Positions 37,250-46,457 of a stretch of 64,000 nucleotides of DNA are shown piece after piece (within the stretch, counting starts at the first letter, position 1; each line of letters begins with the position of its first letter). The notes below the pieces were generated by a model. It saw only the letters and a list, made by a program, of their open reading frames with translations, was not told where the DNA came from and made no database searches. Origin of the DNA: Actinopolymorpha alba DSM 45243 (GTDB lineage: Bacteria; Actinomycetota; Actinomycetes; Propionibacteriales; Actinopolymorphaceae); contig NZ_KB892745.1 in NCBI RefSeq assembly GCF_000373925.1, positions 1-64,000 of the forward strand, read 5' to 3'. Both the position numbers and the translations under genes were made by a program.

Positions 37250-38521
37250 GTGGAACGGTTACGAATCCAGGGCAGGTCCCACCTCGTCGGCGAGGTGACG
37301 GTGTCCGGCGCCAAGAACAGCGCTCTGAAACTCATGGCGGCGGCCCTTCTCGCACAGGGCACTACGGTCCTGCACGAAGTGCCAGACATTCTTGACGTCC
37401 GCTATATGGGCGAGTTGCTCCAGCGACTGGGCTGCCGGCTCGACGCCGACGGCGGGACGCTGCGCATCGACGTACCCTCGTCGATCGAGTACGAAGCGGA
37501 CTATGACCTCGTGCGCCGGCTGCGGGCATCCATCACGGTGCTCGGTCCGCTCGTCGCGCGGTGCGGCCGCGCCAAGGTGGCGCTCCCCGGCGGCGACAGC
37601 ATCGGCTCGCGCGGTGTGGGGATGCATGTCGCGGGCCTGGCCCGGATGGGTGCTGACATCCGCGTCGAGCACGGCTTCGTCGTGGCGGAGGCATCCGGTG
37701 GCCTGCACGGCAGCACGATCCTCCTCGACTTCCCGAGTGTGGGCGCGACCGAGAACCTCCTGCTTGCCGCGACCCTCGCCAAGGGCACGACCGTGATCGA
37801 CAACGCCGCCCGCGAGCCCGAGATCGTCGACATCGCCGAGATGCTGTCGCGGATGGGCGCCAAGATCGGCGGCATCGGCACGTCCCTCCTGGAGATCGAG
37901 GGCGTGGAAGCGCTGGCGCCTGTCGAGCACACCGTCATACCCGACCGGATGGTGGCGGGCACCTGGGCAATCGGGGCCGCGATCGCGGGTGGGCGGGTGG
38001 CCATACGGAACGCCCGCGCCGACCACCTCGAGATCGTGCTCGACAAACTGACCCGGGCGGGCGCGTCGATCCAGCCGGCCGCGACGGGGTTCGAGGTGCG
38101 GATGGAACGCCGCCCGCAGGCCGTCGACATCGTGACGCTGCCGTATCCGGGGTTCCCGACCGACCTGCAGCCGATGATGGTGACCCTCGCGGCTGTCAGT
38201 GAGGGCACCGCGATGGTGACGGAGAACCTCTTCGACGGGCGCTTCCGCTTCGTCCAGGAGCTGGCCCGGCTCGGTGCGGACGTACGCACCGACGGGCACC
38301 ACGCGGTCATCCGCGGCATGCCGCTCCTGTCCGGGGCTCCGGTGGACGCGACTGACATCAGAGCCGGTGCGGCGCTGGTGCTGGCCGCGCTGGCGGCGGA
38401 GGGTGAAACCGTGGTGTCCGGAGTGCATCACCTTGATCGGGGTTACCCCGACCTCGTGGGGGTGCTCCACCGCCTGGGTGCGCAGGTCATGCGCGAGCCG
38501 GACGCGGAGTTCCGGAGGTAG
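37250..38521 (+). CDS. murA: UDP-GlcNAc 1-carboxyvinyltransferase, Asp-type
   Basis: 423 residues, normal length. First committed step of peptidoglycan synthesis: enolpyruvyl transfer from PEP to UDP-GlcNAc. N-terminal [20 protein letters not shown] with the substrate Lys-Asn pair is present. The catalytic loop reads [19 protein letters not shown], so the usual Cys is Asp116. This replacement, known from mycobacteria, leaves activity but prevents alkylation by fosfomycin. Other motifs: [33 protein letters not shown], and a C-terminal [20 protein letters not shown]. It converges with a second MurA paralogue 28 bp away. Confidence 0.96.
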   Translation: MERLRIQGRSHLVGEVTVSGAKNSALKLMAAALLAQGTTVLHEVPDILDVRYMGELLQRLGCRLDADGGTLRIDVPSSIEYEADYDLVRRLRASITVLGPLVARCGRAKVALPGGDSIGSRGVGMHVAGLARMGADIRVEHGFVVAEASGGLHGSTILLDFPSVGATENLLLAATLAKGTTVIDNAAREPEIVDIAEMLSRMGAKIGGIGTSLLEIEGVEALAPVEHTVIPDRMVAGTWAIGAAIAGGRVAIRNARADHLEIVLDKLTRAGASIQPAATGFEVRMERRPQAVDIVTLPYPGFPTDLQPMMVTLAAVSEGTAMVTENLFDGRFRFVQELARLGADVRTDGHHAVIRGMPLLSGAPVDATDIRAGAALVLAALAAEGETVVSGVHHLDRGYPDLVGVLHRLGAQVMREPDAEFRR

Positions 38522-38549
38522 CCGCCGCCAGCGCGGCCAGCTGAGCTCG

Positions 38550-39878
38550 TCAGGCCGACTCGTCGAGGTCGACCTGGGCGCCGAGTCCCTCGAGCTTGGG
38601 CAGGAAGTTCTCGTAGCCGCGCTGGAAGATGCCGATGCCGCGCAGCGTCGACCGGCCCTGCGCGGCCAGCGCCGCGATCATGTACGAGAAGCCGCCCCGA
38701 AGGTCGGGGATGGTGAGGTCGGCGCCGTGCAGCGACGACGGTCCGGAGATCACCGCCGAGTGGGAGAAGTTCCGCCGCCCGAACCTGCACGGGGTCGCGC
38801 CCAGACACTCGCTGTAGACCTGGATGTGGGCGCCGAGGCGGACGAGTGCGTCGGTGTAGCCGAGGCGGTTCTCGTACACCGTCTCGTGCACTATGGACAG
38901 GCCGGTCGCCTGGGTCAGCGCGACGACGAGCGGCTGCTGCCAGTCGGTCATGAAGCCCGGATGGACGTCGGTCTCGAGGGCCAGGGCGTTGAGCTTGCCG
39001 CCCGGGTGCCAGAACCTGATGCCGTCCGAGGTCACCTGGAACTCCCCGCCGACCCGGCGGTAGACGTTGAGGAACGTCATGAGGTCGACCTGGCGGGCGT
39101 TCCTGAGGAACACCTCGCCGCCGGTGGCGAGCGCCGCGCAGGCCCAGGAGGCGGTCTCCATCCGGTCGGGTAGGGCCTCGTGGATGTAGCCGCCCATCCG
39201 CTCGACGCCGGTGATCCGGATGATCCGGTCGGTGTCGAGGCTGATGATCGCGCCCATCTTCTGGAGGACGCAGATGAGGTCGATGATCTCCGGCTCCACC
39301 GCGGCGTTGCGTAGCTCGGTGACGCCTTCGGCGCGGACGGCGGTGAGCAGCACCTGTTCCGTCGTGCCGACGCTGGGGTACGGGAGCTCGATCTTGGTCC
39401 CGGTCAGGCCTTTTGGTGCGCTGATGTGCAGCCCCTCGGGCCGCTTCTCGACCACGGCGCCGAACTGCCGGAGCGCGTCGAGGTGGAAGTTGATCGGGCG
39501 GTCGCCGATCTTGCAGCCCCCGAGGTCGGGGATGAAGGCGTGCCCGAGCCGGTGCAGGAGCGGGCCACACAGCAGGATCGGGATGCGGCTCGCGCCGGCG
39601 TGCACCTCGATGTCAGGAACCGCGGCCTGTTCGACGCGGGACGGGTCGAGGATGAGCGAGTCCGGGGTCTCTCCGTCACGGACGGTGACGCCGTGGAGTT
39701 CGAGCAGATTGCTCACGATCCCGACGTCCCGGATGCGCGGGACGTTGGACAGGATCGAGGGTTGGTCGCCCAGCACGGCGGCCACCATGGCTTTCGGTAC
39801 GAGGTTCTTGGCTCCTCGGACGGCGATCTCGCCGACGAGTGGTGTGCCCCCCGACACAACCAAGGTGTCCACGGTCAT
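38550..39878 (-). CDS. second MurA-family enolpyruvyl transferase, Cys-type
   Basis: 442 residues from the ATG at 39878; the longer frame is antisense to the next gene. Same fold and motif order as MurA: IAVRGAKNLVPKAMVAAVLG, SVGTTEQVLLTAVRAEGVTE, VHPGFMTDWQQPLVVALTQA, and DLRGGFSYMIAALAAQGRST. The catalytic loop is FIPDLGGCKIGDRPINFHLD with Cys122 retained, unlike its neighbour. Streptomycetes also carry a second MurA homologue of unclear role. Whether this one acts on UDP-GlcNAc or another nucleotide sugar cannot be told from sequence; keeping Cys predicts fosfomycin sensitivity of this enzyme alone. Confidence 0.88.
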   Translation of the reverse strand: MTVDTLVVSGGTPLVGEIAVRGAKNLVPKAMVAAVLGDQPSILSNVPRIRDVGIVSNLLELHGVTVRDGETPDSLILDPSRVEQAAVPDIEVHAGASRIPILLCGPLLHRLGHAFIPDLGGCKIGDRPINFHLDALRQFGAVVEKRPEGLHISAPKGLTGTKIELPYPSVGTTEQVLLTAVRAEGVTELRNAAVEPEIIDLICVLQKMGAIISLDTDRIIRITGVERMGGYIHEALPDRMETASWACAALATGGEVFLRNARQVDLMTFLNVYRRVGGEFQVTSDGIRFWHPGGKLNALALETDVHPGFMTDWQQPLVVALTQATGLSIVHETVYENRLGYTDALVRLGAHIQVYSECLGATPCRFGRRNFSHSAVISGPSSLHGADLTIPDLRGGFSYMIAALAAQGRSTLRGIGIFQRGYENFLPKLEGLGAQVDLDESA

Positions 39879-39986
39879 GCGTATATCCCTCCCAGAGCAT
39901 GCGGCGTATGGCCCCAGTGCGCGTGGCCTACGACTCGAATTCGCATGCGAAGCACGACATACCGTAATGGCCACCCGGAGTTCTCG

Positions 39987-39992
39987 TAGGGT
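39987..39992 (+). promoter_or_regulatory. -10 box, leaderless 3-hydroxyacyl-CoA dehydrogenase gene
   Basis: TAGGGT six bases (GCCCCC) before the ATG at 39999; no ribosome binding site. Confidence 0.6.
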
Positions 39993-39998
39993 GCCCCC

Positions 39999-40868
39999 AT
40001 GGCGGAACTCACTCCTCGCACGCTCGCGGTCGTCGGCGCCGGTTTGATGGGCGCAGGGATCGCCCAGGTCGCGGCGACGGCCGGGTGGCAGGTCACGATG
40101 CGCGACGTCACCGACGAGGCACTCAAGCGCGGGCTCGACGGCATCCGGAAGTCGCTCGGCAAGTTTGTGGAGAAGGGCCGGCTCTCGGCGCAGGAGGCCG
40201 AGGCGGCGGTCGCAAGGATCCGTACGACCACTGACCTCGAGGCGGCGGCCGCGGACGCGTCGTTCGTGGTCGAGGCGGTCTTCGAACGGATCGAGGTCAA
40301 GCACGAGGTGTTCCGGGAGCTTGACCGGTTCTGCCGCGACGACGCCGTCCTCGCGACCAACACCTCGGCCATCCCGATCACCAAGATCGCCTCGGTGACG
40401 GCGCGACCGGAGTCCGTCGTGGGCACCCACTTCTTCTCGCCGGTGCCGATGATGGCGCTGTGCGAGCTGGTGCGGGGCCACCGGACGAGCGACGAGACCC
40501 TCGCGCGGGCACGGGAGTTCGCCGAGTCGGTCGGCAAGACCTGCGTGGTGGTCAACCGCGACGTGGCGGGATTCGTGACCACGCGGCTGATCTCGGCCCT
40601 GGTGGTGGAGGCCGTCCGCCTGGTCGAGAGCGGCGTCGCCTCCCCGGAGGACATCGACATCGCCTGCAAGCTCGGCTTCGGCCACGCGATGGGGCCATTG
40701 GCCACGACCGACCTCACCGGCGTCGACGTCCTCCGGCACGCGACGGCGAACATCTGGGAGGAGACGGCCGACCCGAAGTTCTTCCCACCGGAGCTGCTGA
40801 CCCGGATGGTCGAGGCGGGCGAGTTGGGCCGTAAGTCGGGCCGCGGGTTCTATTCGTACGACGGCTGA
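39999..40868 (+). CDS. 3-hydroxybutyryl-CoA dehydrogenase
   Basis: 289 residues. NAD(P)-dependent reduction of acetoacetyl-CoA or oxidation of 3-hydroxyacyl-CoA. Rossmann fold at the N-terminus, LAVVGAGLMGAGIAQVAATA; catalytic His/Glu region VVGTHFFSPVPMMALCELVR; KTCVVVNRDVAGFVTTRLIS; and C-terminal dimer domain DIACKLGFGHAMGPLATTDL with GELGRKSGRGFYSYDG at the end. Length fits the single-function HBDH rather than the FadB fusion. Divergent from the second murA gene across 120 bp. Confidence 0.93.
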   Translation: MAELTPRTLAVVGAGLMGAGIAQVAATAGWQVTMRDVTDEALKRGLDGIRKSLGKFVEKGRLSAQEAEAAVARIRTTTDLEAAAADASFVVEAVFERIEVKHEVFRELDRFCRDDAVLATNTSAIPITKIASVTARPESVVGTHFFSPVPMMALCELVRGHRTSDETLARAREFAESVGKTCVVVNRDVAGFVTTRLISALVVEAVRLVESGVASPEDIDIACKLGFGHAMGPLATTDLTGVDVLRHATANIWEETADPKFFPPELLTRMVEAGELGRKSGRGFYSYDG

Positions 40869-40903
40869 CGGCCCGCGGGGGGAGTGCGCGCCTGGCGCCG
40901 CAT

Positions 40904-40909
40904 TAGGCT
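40904..40909 (+). promoter_or_regulatory. -10 box, leaderless antiporter gene
   Basis: TAGGCT six bases (CGGCGC) before the GTG at 40916, with no ribosome binding site. Confidence 0.6.
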
Positions 40910-40915
40910 CGGCGC

Positions 40916-42493
40916 GTGAGCGCGACTCTCCTCGACGGGGTGCTGTTGCTGGCCATCGTCGGCGCGGTCTCGGGCCTTGCCCGCCGGGTGGGTCTGCTCG
41001 CCCCGATCCTGCTGGTGATGGTCGGCATCATCATGTCGTACCTCCCGTTTGTCCCGGCATTTCACCTCGAGCCGGAACTCGTGCTGGGCGGCATCCTTCC
41101 GCTGCTGCTCTACGCCGCGGCGATCCAGACCTCGGTGCCGGCGTTCCGGCGCAACCTCCGCCCGATCGGGCTCCTGGCGTTCGGTCACGTCCTCTTCATC
41201 ACGCTGGTGGTGGGGCTGGCCGTCCACGCTCTGGTGCCGGGGATCCCGCTCGCGGCGGCGTTCGCGCTCGGCGCCATCGTGTCGCCGCCGGACGCGGTGG
41301 CGGCGACGTCGATCGCGCGGCGGATCGGGCTTCCGCGCAAGACCGTGACGATCCTCGAGGGCGAGAGCCTGGTCAACGACGCCACGGCGTTGGTGACGCT
41401 GCGGGTGGCGGTGGCGGCCACTGTCGGTGCCGCTCTCAGCTGGGATGCCGCGCTGCGTGAGCTTGCCATCGCCGCGATCGGAGGCGTGCTCATCGGTTGG
41501 GTGGTCGGGTGGCTGGCCGCCTGGCTCCACCGGCGTACCGACGACGCCCTGATCGACAACACGGTGTCGATCCTCACGCCGTTCCTCGCCTTCGTGCCGG
41601 CGGAGCGGTTCGGCGCCTCCGGGGTGGTGGCGGTCGTGGTGTGCGGTATGTACGTTGGCCACCGCCGCCCGCTGCTGATGGGGCCGGCGTCGCGGCTGCA
41701 GATGGACGCGTTCTGGAGGGTGACGCAGTTCCTGCTCGAAGGGTTCGTGTTCCTGCTCGTCGGGCTCCAGATGCGCGGGATCGTCGACCGGCTGTCGTAC
41801 GCCTGGCCGATGGTGCTCGTGGTCTCCGCCGCGGTCGTGGGCGTGGTCGTGGTGGGTCGCTTCGTCTGGGTCTTTCCGGGTGTCTACCTTCCCCGGCTGC
41901 TGCCGCGGGTGCGTGCCCGGGAACCACAGCCGTCTCCGGCGAACGTCGCGGTGGTCTCCTGGGCGGGTATGCGGGGTGTCGTGTCCCTGGCGGCGGCGTT
42001 CAGCCTCCCGTTCACCTTCCCGGGCCGGGACCTGCTGGTCTGGGTGACATTCGTCGTCATCCTCGTGACGTTGGTGGGGCAGGGCTTCACCCTGCCCTGG
42101 TTCGCCCGCTGGTTGCGGGTGTCGCGCGACGACCCGCAGGCCGACGCGCTCGCGGAGGCGGAGGTACGCCAGGCCGCGTTCCGCGCGGCGCAGCGCCGGC
42201 TGGAGGAGGAGGCCGCGAAGGTCGGTGCGCCGAGCTACGTCGTCGAGCGCCTGAACGCCCTTGCGGAAAACCGCGCGAACGAAGCGTGGGAACGCCTGGG
42301 CAACCCCGACCGGGAGCCCCCTTCCGAGGCGTTCCGCCGGCTGCGGCTTGCCATGCTGGAGGCCGAGCGCCAGGAGTTCATCGACGCTCGCGACCGGGGA
42401 ATACTGCCTGACGAGGTGCGCAACCGGGTCGAACTCGAACAGGATCTCGAGGAAATGATGCTGTCGCGCCGGCGCCGGAGGGACGACGAATGA
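40916..42493 (+). CDS. CPA1-family Na+/H+ antiporter
   Basis: 525 residues with about twelve membrane spans. It exchanges cytoplasmic sodium (or potassium) for protons. Motifs: VSPPDAVAATSIARRIGLPR, the ion-binding ESLVNDATALVTLRVAVAAT with Asn-Asp, and VVSWAGMRGVVSLAAAFSLP, all typical of the NhaP/NhaK group. A charged cytoplasmic C-terminal tail of about 120 residues (ADALAEAEVRQAAFRAAQRR onward) could be regulatory. A zinc-finger gene follows 34 bp later, a recurrent actinobacterial pair. Confidence 0.93.
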   Translation: MSATLLDGVLLLAIVGAVSGLARRVGLLAPILLVMVGIIMSYLPFVPAFHLEPELVLGGILPLLLYAAAIQTSVPAFRRNLRPIGLLAFGHVLFITLVVGLAVHALVPGIPLAAAFALGAIVSPPDAVAATSIARRIGLPRKTVTILEGESLVNDATALVTLRVAVAATVGAALSWDAALRELAIAAIGGVLIGWVVGWLAAWLHRRTDDALIDNTVSILTPFLAFVPAERFGASGVVAVVVCGMYVGHRRPLLMGPASRLQMDAFWRVTQFLLEGFVFLLVGLQMRGIVDRLSYAWPMVLVVSAAVVGVVVVGRFVWVFPGVYLPRLLPRVRAREPQPSPANVAVVSWAGMRGVVSLAAAFSLPFTFPGRDLLVWVTFVVILVTLVGQGFTLPWFARWLRVSRDDPQADALAEAEVRQAAFRAAQRRLEEEAAKVGAPSYVVERLNALAENRANEAWERLGNPDREPPSEAFRRLRLAMLEAERQEFIDARDRGILPDEVRNRVELEQDLEEMMLSRRRRRDDE

Positions 42494-42527
42494 CGGGGAG
42501 AGAACTCACGAAGGGGAGGGAGGACGC

Positions 42528-42791
42528 ATGAACCCGTGCGCACACCTGGTCGAGGCGCCGACTGAGGCGCCGACCCAGGAGACCGAAGGCTGCGAAGGTT
42601 GTCTGGCCGAAGGAAGGGACGACTGGGTCCATCTGCGTATGTGCCTGAGCTGTGGCTACGTCGGCTGCTGCGACTCCTCGCCCCGGCGGCATGCGACCAC
42701 CCATTTCATGGAGACGGGGCATCCGGTCATGCGCTCGTTCGAGCCGGGCGAGACGTGGCGTTGGTGCTATCTGGATGAACGCCTCGGTTAG
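42528..42791 (+). CDS. UBP-type zinc finger protein
   Basis: 87 residues with the ZnF-UBP ligand set: CAHL at 4-7, GCEGCLAEG at 22-30, RMCLSCGYVGCCD at 37-49, and HATTHFMETGHPVMRSFEPG. In eukaryotes this fold binds the ubiquitin C-terminus; the bacterial role is unknown. It is 34 bp after the antiporter gene with GGGGAGG upstream, so it is cotranscribed. Two extra Cys near CCD may make a further metal site. Confidence 0.92.
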   Translation: MNPCAHLVEAPTEAPTQETEGCEGCLAEGRDDWVHLRMCLSCGYVGCCDSSPRRHATTHFMETGHPVMRSFEPGETWRWCYLDERLG

Positions 42792-42954
42792 GGCCGTTAA
42801 CCAGCGAACGTCTTCGTAGCGACTGTCACACGCCCGACACGGCCGCACCGGCGAGGGCCGGCCAGGTGTGGTCATGCCCCCGCATCGGCTTTACGGTGCG
42901 GGAAGTGGGGTGTACGAGTGGGAACATCCTGACGCCGAATCGCGGAGGACAGGT

Positions 42955-45540
42955 ATGTTCCGTTCCGTTCGTGCGCTCCTCTGTTTGGTTGCCGTGGCCG
43001 CGATGTTCGTGCCCATCCAGCAGTCGGTTTCACCGACGCGGGCGGCAGCTGCCCGAGCCGTTCCGACACCGGAGTCGGTGATCGGCTGGAAACCCTGTAC
43101 TGACTACAAGATGGCGACCTACGAGCAGATCGCCGACTACTACCGGAAGCTTGACCGGGCAAGCGACCGGATGCGGCTCTTCGATATCGGAAAGAGTAGC
43201 GAGGGCCGCGATCTACTGCTCGCGGTCATCTCCTCCGAACAAAACCTCAAGCCGGCGAACCTCGAACGCTACAAGGACATCGCGCGCCGGCTCGCGCTGG
43301 CCAAGGATCTGACCCCGGGCGAGGCGCAGCGGCTTGCCGAGCAGGGCAAGACCATCGCCTGGGTCGACTTCGGGATCCACGCGACCGAGACCGCGCCCAC
43401 GCAGGAGGCGCCGGACTTCGCCTACCAGTTGGTTTCGGGGGAGACCAAGGAACTCCGTGAGATCCGGGAGAACGTCATCACGCTCGTCGTTCCCAATCTC
43501 AATCCCGACGGCGGAACGCAGGTCACGGAGTGGTACCGCGAGCACAAGGAAAAGCCGTGGGAACTCCGGCTGCCCGAGCTTTACCAGAAGTACGCCGGCC
43601 ACGACAACAACCGTGACTGGTACATGTTCAACCTCCCAGAATCCCGGGCGATCGCGGATCAGCTCTACCGTGAGTGGTTCCCGCAGATCGTCCACAACCA
43701 GCACCAGTCGGGTCCGTATCCGTCGCGGATCTTCGTTCCGCCGTTCGAGGATCCAGTGAATCCCAACATCCCTCCCGAGGTGACGCGGGGCGTCAACCTG
43801 GTTGGTGACGCGATGACCCGGCGGCTCACCTCCGAAGGAAAACCGGGTGCGGTGTCGCGGATCTCGTTCGACATGTGGTGGAACGGCGGTATGCGGTCCG
43901 CGCCGTATTACCACAACATGATCGGCATCCTGACCGAGACCTCGCACAATTCGCCGACGCCGGCGTTCAACGATCCGGCGAAATTCCCCGCGACGTTCGA
44001 GAACGGCGAGTCGACGAAGATTCCGTCGGTGTCGTATCCCGATCCCTACCAGGGCGGGTGGTGGCACATGAGCCAGAGCTGCGAATATGTCAGTTCGACC
44101 TCGCTCGCCATGCTCGACCTGGCCAATGAGAAGCGCACCGAATGGCTCGAGGGCATTTATCGCATGGGGCGGGCCGCGATTGGTGCGGGCGCTGACGAGA
44201 CCTACGTCATTCCCGCCGACCAGGCCGACGTTCCCACCGCGGTGAAGCTGGTCAACACCCTGCGTCGCGGCGGCGTCGAGATCGAGCAGGCCACGGCGGC
44301 GTTCGAGGCGGGCGGGCGCACCTATCCCGCCGGGAGTTTCCTGGTCCGCGGCGCGCAGGCGTTCCGGCCGTATCTCGCCGACCTGCTCAACCCGCAGGTG
44401 TATCCGGAACGCCGGGCCTGCCCGACGTGCCCGCTGGACGAGCCGTACGACATCACCGGGTACACCCTCTCGCTGCAGATGGGTGTCGATGTCGACAAGT
44501 TCGGCGAGCGGGTGGCCGCGCCGACCAAGGCGGTCAGCTGGGCGCAGCCGCCGGCGGGGACCGTCAGCGCTGGTCCGGCTGCGGCGTACGCTCTCGACTC
44601 GCGTGTCAACGACACCTTTACAGCGGTGGCGAAGGTGCTCGCGGCCGGCGATCAGGTGCGGCGGACCACCGGCACGGTTACTACCGACCAGGGTTCCTGG
44701 CCGGCCGGGACCTTCCTCGTGACCGCCACCCCGGAGAGCCGCTCCCGGCTCGAACAACTCGCGAGCAAGCTGGGCCTGCGGGTCGGGACCGTCACCGAGA
44801 TTCCCGCGACGGCCAAGCCGGTAAGCGCGCCGCGGGTGGGTCTCTACCAGGCGTGGGGAAGCGGCTTCTACGACGAGGGCTGGACGAGGTACATCTTCGA
44901 CACGTTCGAGATCCCCTATGCCCGGCTCCAGGACGCCGCCATCCGCGCCGGCAACCTGCGGGAGAAGTACGACGTGATCGTCCTGCCCGATGCGACCTAC
45001 CGGTCGATGCGTGACGGCAACGCCGCCGGGTCGATGCCCGCGGAGTACACCGGCGGGATGAGCCCGCAGGGTGTCGCGAACCTCGAGGCGTTCGTGAAGG
45101 CTGGCGGCACCCTGGTCGCGATGGACTCGGCCACGCAACTGCCGATCCAGGCGTTCGGCCTTCCGGTGAAGGACGTCACGGCTGGGGTTTCTGAGGAGAA
45201 GCTGTACATCCCAGGCTCGCTTTTGCGGGTGAACGTCGACAACACGACACCTCTGGGGTACGGCATGCCGGAGAGGTCCTTCGCCTTCTTCTCGCAGAGT
45301 CCGGCGTTCGAACTGCAGGGTGACGGTGCGGCTACCACGGCGCGCTACCCGTCGCAGGACCTGCTCGCGAGCGGCTGGATTCTCGGCGAGGAGATCCTCG
45401 CGAACACCACCGCCGTGGCGGACGTCGCCTACGGCGATGGGCAGGTGGCGTTGCTGGGCTTCCGGACTCAGCATCGCGCGCAGGCACACGGCACGTACAA
45501 GCTGTTGTTCAACGCGTTGTATCTCGGCTCGGCCGGATAG
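42955..45540 (+). CDS. secreted M14-family zinc carboxypeptidase-like protein
   Basis: 861 residues from the ATG at 42955 (GGAGG upstream; the frame to 42868 would spoil the signal peptide). Residues 1-32 are a Sec signal (MFRSVRALLCLVAVAAMFVP, then AAAARA). The M14 domain occupies about 50-400: IGKSSEGRDLLLAVISS, zinc ligands in WVDFGIHATETAPTQEAPDF (His and Glu) and IVHNQHQSGPYPSR (His), with NLNPDGGTQVTEWYR and the glutamate region GILTETSHN. The remaining 450 residues look like beta-sandwich and glutamine-amidotransferase-like modules (YDVIVLPDATYRSMRDG; GGMSPQGVANLEAFVKAGGT). It probably trims extracellular peptides; the true substrate is unknown. Confidence 0.88.
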   Translation: MFRSVRALLCLVAVAAMFVPIQQSVSPTRAAAARAVPTPESVIGWKPCTDYKMATYEQIADYYRKLDRASDRMRLFDIGKSSEGRDLLLAVISSEQNLKPANLERYKDIARRLALAKDLTPGEAQRLAEQGKTIAWVDFGIHATETAPTQEAPDFAYQLVSGETKELREIRENVITLVVPNLNPDGGTQVTEWYREHKEKPWELRLPELYQKYAGHDNNRDWYMFNLPESRAIADQLYREWFPQIVHNQHQSGPYPSRIFVPPFEDPVNPNIPPEVTRGVNLVGDAMTRRLTSEGKPGAVSRISFDMWWNGGMRSAPYYHNMIGILTETSHNSPTPAFNDPAKFPATFENGESTKIPSVSYPDPYQGGWWHMSQSCEYVSSTSLAMLDLANEKRTEWLEGIYRMGRAAIGAGADETYVIPADQADVPTAVKLVNTLRRGGVEIEQATAAFEAGGRTYPAGSFLVRGAQAFRPYLADLLNPQVYPERRACPTCPLDEPYDITGYTLSLQMGVDVDKFGERVAAPTKAVSWAQPPAGTVSAGPAAAYALDSRVNDTFTAVAKVLAAGDQVRRTTGTVTTDQGSWPAGTFLVTATPESRSRLEQLASKLGLRVGTVTEIPATAKPVSAPRVGLYQAWGSGFYDEGWTRYIFDTFEIPYARLQDAAIRAGNLREKYDVIVLPDATYRSMRDGNAAGSMPAEYTGGMSPQGVANLEAFVKAGGTLVAMDSATQLPIQAFGLPVKDVTAGVSEEKLYIPGSLLRVNVDNTTPLGYGMPERSFAFFSQSPAFELQGDGAATTARYPSQDLLASGWILGEEILANTTAVADVAYGDGQVALLGFRTQHRAQAHGTYKLLFNALYLGSAG

Positions 45541-45575
45541 GAAACTCGCCGGAGAGGACGACGCCGCTGGAGAGG

Positions 45576-45593
45576 GCGGCCCGATCCGGCCGC
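45576..45593 (+). terminator. hairpin after M14 peptidase gene
   Basis: GCGGCC-CGATCC-GGCCGC, 35 bp after the stop codon. Confidence 0.5.
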
Positions 45594-45632
45594 TGTGATC
45601 TAAATCCTGGGCGATTGCGCAGAATGGGTGGA

Positions 45633-45638
45633 TAGGGT
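45633..45638 (+). promoter_or_regulatory. -10 box of a leaderless small ORF
   Basis: TAGGGT seven bases (GATCCGC) before the GTG at 45646. The same box style precedes several leaderless genes in this window. Confidence 0.5.
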
Positions 45639-45645
45639 GATCCGC

Positions 45646-45696
45646 GTGCCCTACTCCACCCCTTCTGCCGCCCTGCCCGAGGTGACGGTCCGATGA
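45646..45696 (+). CDS. 16-codon leaderless upstream ORF
   Basis: GTG at 45646 begins MPYSTPSAALPEVTVR and stops at TGA 45694-45696, which overlaps the ATG (45693) of the GNAT gene as ATGA. No Shine-Dalgarno sequence precedes the GTG, while TAGGGT sits at the leaderless distance. Ribosomes finishing this peptide would restart on the acetyltransferase. The peptide itself may have no function. It is too short for similarity to count, so the evidence is position only. Confidence 0.45.
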   Translation: MPYSTPSAALPEVTVR

Positions 45697-46424
45697 CTGA
45701 CGTCGCGGACGCTTTGGCGCGCGCCGAGGCCGCGCTGACCGAGATCCCGGCAGATTCGGGCGTCAGCGCGGTGGTGGCGGGAATCCCGTGCGTGAGTTAC
45801 CCCCTCAAGCAGGCCTGGGCCACCCAGGCGAAGGCGATGGTCCCGCCGCGGCCGGCCGCGCTCGACGCCGCCCTCGAGTGGGTTTCAGGGCACGCGGACG
45901 TGCCCGGACTCTGGGCGGTGATGACCCGGGGCCGGCACGTGACCCAGCCGGTCTTCACCGAACGCGGTCTCACGCCGTGGCTGGAGCTGCCGGTTCTCCT
46001 GCTCGGTGGCGCCGATCGGCTCGCGAGCGTTCCCCACGTGCAGGGCCTGGAGGTTTCCCTCGCGACCAGTCCGGCGGAGTTCCTGGCGGTGTACGGCGAG
46101 GAGCTGACGCCCCTGGTGTCGCCCGCCAGCCTGGCCGCGCCGTCGTACCACCATCTCGTCGGCCGGGTCGACGGCGTGCCGGTCGCCTGCGCACAGGTCC
46201 GCGAGGTCGCGGGCACCGCGTACATCTCGGCGATCACGGTCGTCCCCGGCGCGCGGGGCAGGGGCTTCGGCTCGGCGATCTCCGCGGCCGCCACGCGCTA
46301 CGCGCTCGGGCTCCGGCCGCGGGCGGTGTGGCTGTGCGCGCAGAAGGACCTGCACAGGATGTATGGGCGATTGGGCTTCCGGCCGGTCGACGTTCACGTC
46401 CAGTTGCGCACCGACGGGGACTGA
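45693..46424 (+). CDS. GNAT-family N-acetyltransferase
   Basis: 243 residues. The C-terminal half (about 140-240) is a GNAT domain: YHHLVGRVDGVPVACAQVRE, the strand AYISAITVVPGARGRGFGSA with the acetyl-CoA loop (V-x-P-x-x-R-G-x-G-x-G), and AVWLCAQKDLHRMYGRLGFR. The N-terminal half is a degenerate GNAT-like or unrelated module with AVVAGIPCVSYPLKQAWATQ. It transfers acetyl from acetyl-CoA to an unknown amine. Its start is coupled to a 16-codon upstream ORF. Confidence 0.88.
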   Translation: MTDVADALARAEAALTEIPADSGVSAVVAGIPCVSYPLKQAWATQAKAMVPPRPAALDAALEWVSGHADVPGLWAVMTRGRHVTQPVFTERGLTPWLELPVLLLGGADRLASVPHVQGLEVSLATSPAEFLAVYGEELTPLVSPASLAAPSYHHLVGRVDGVPVACAQVREVAGTAYISAITVVPGARGRGFGSAISAAATRYALGLRPRAVWLCAQKDLHRMYGRLGFRPVDVHVQLRTDGD

Positions 46425-46444
46425 CCGGCCGAACGCCTGGCCGG
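46425..46444. terminator. bidirectional hairpin between GNAT and DUF1707 genes
   Basis: CCGGCC (46425-46430) and GGCCGG (46439-46444) around an eight-base loop, between convergent genes. Confidence 0.55.
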
Positions 46445-46457
46445 CGGTGGCTCAGGC

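Noticed and set aside
39879-40739. N-terminal extension of the second MurA to 729 residues
   Set aside because: The extra region is antisense to the HBDH gene; the MurA fold is complete from 39878.
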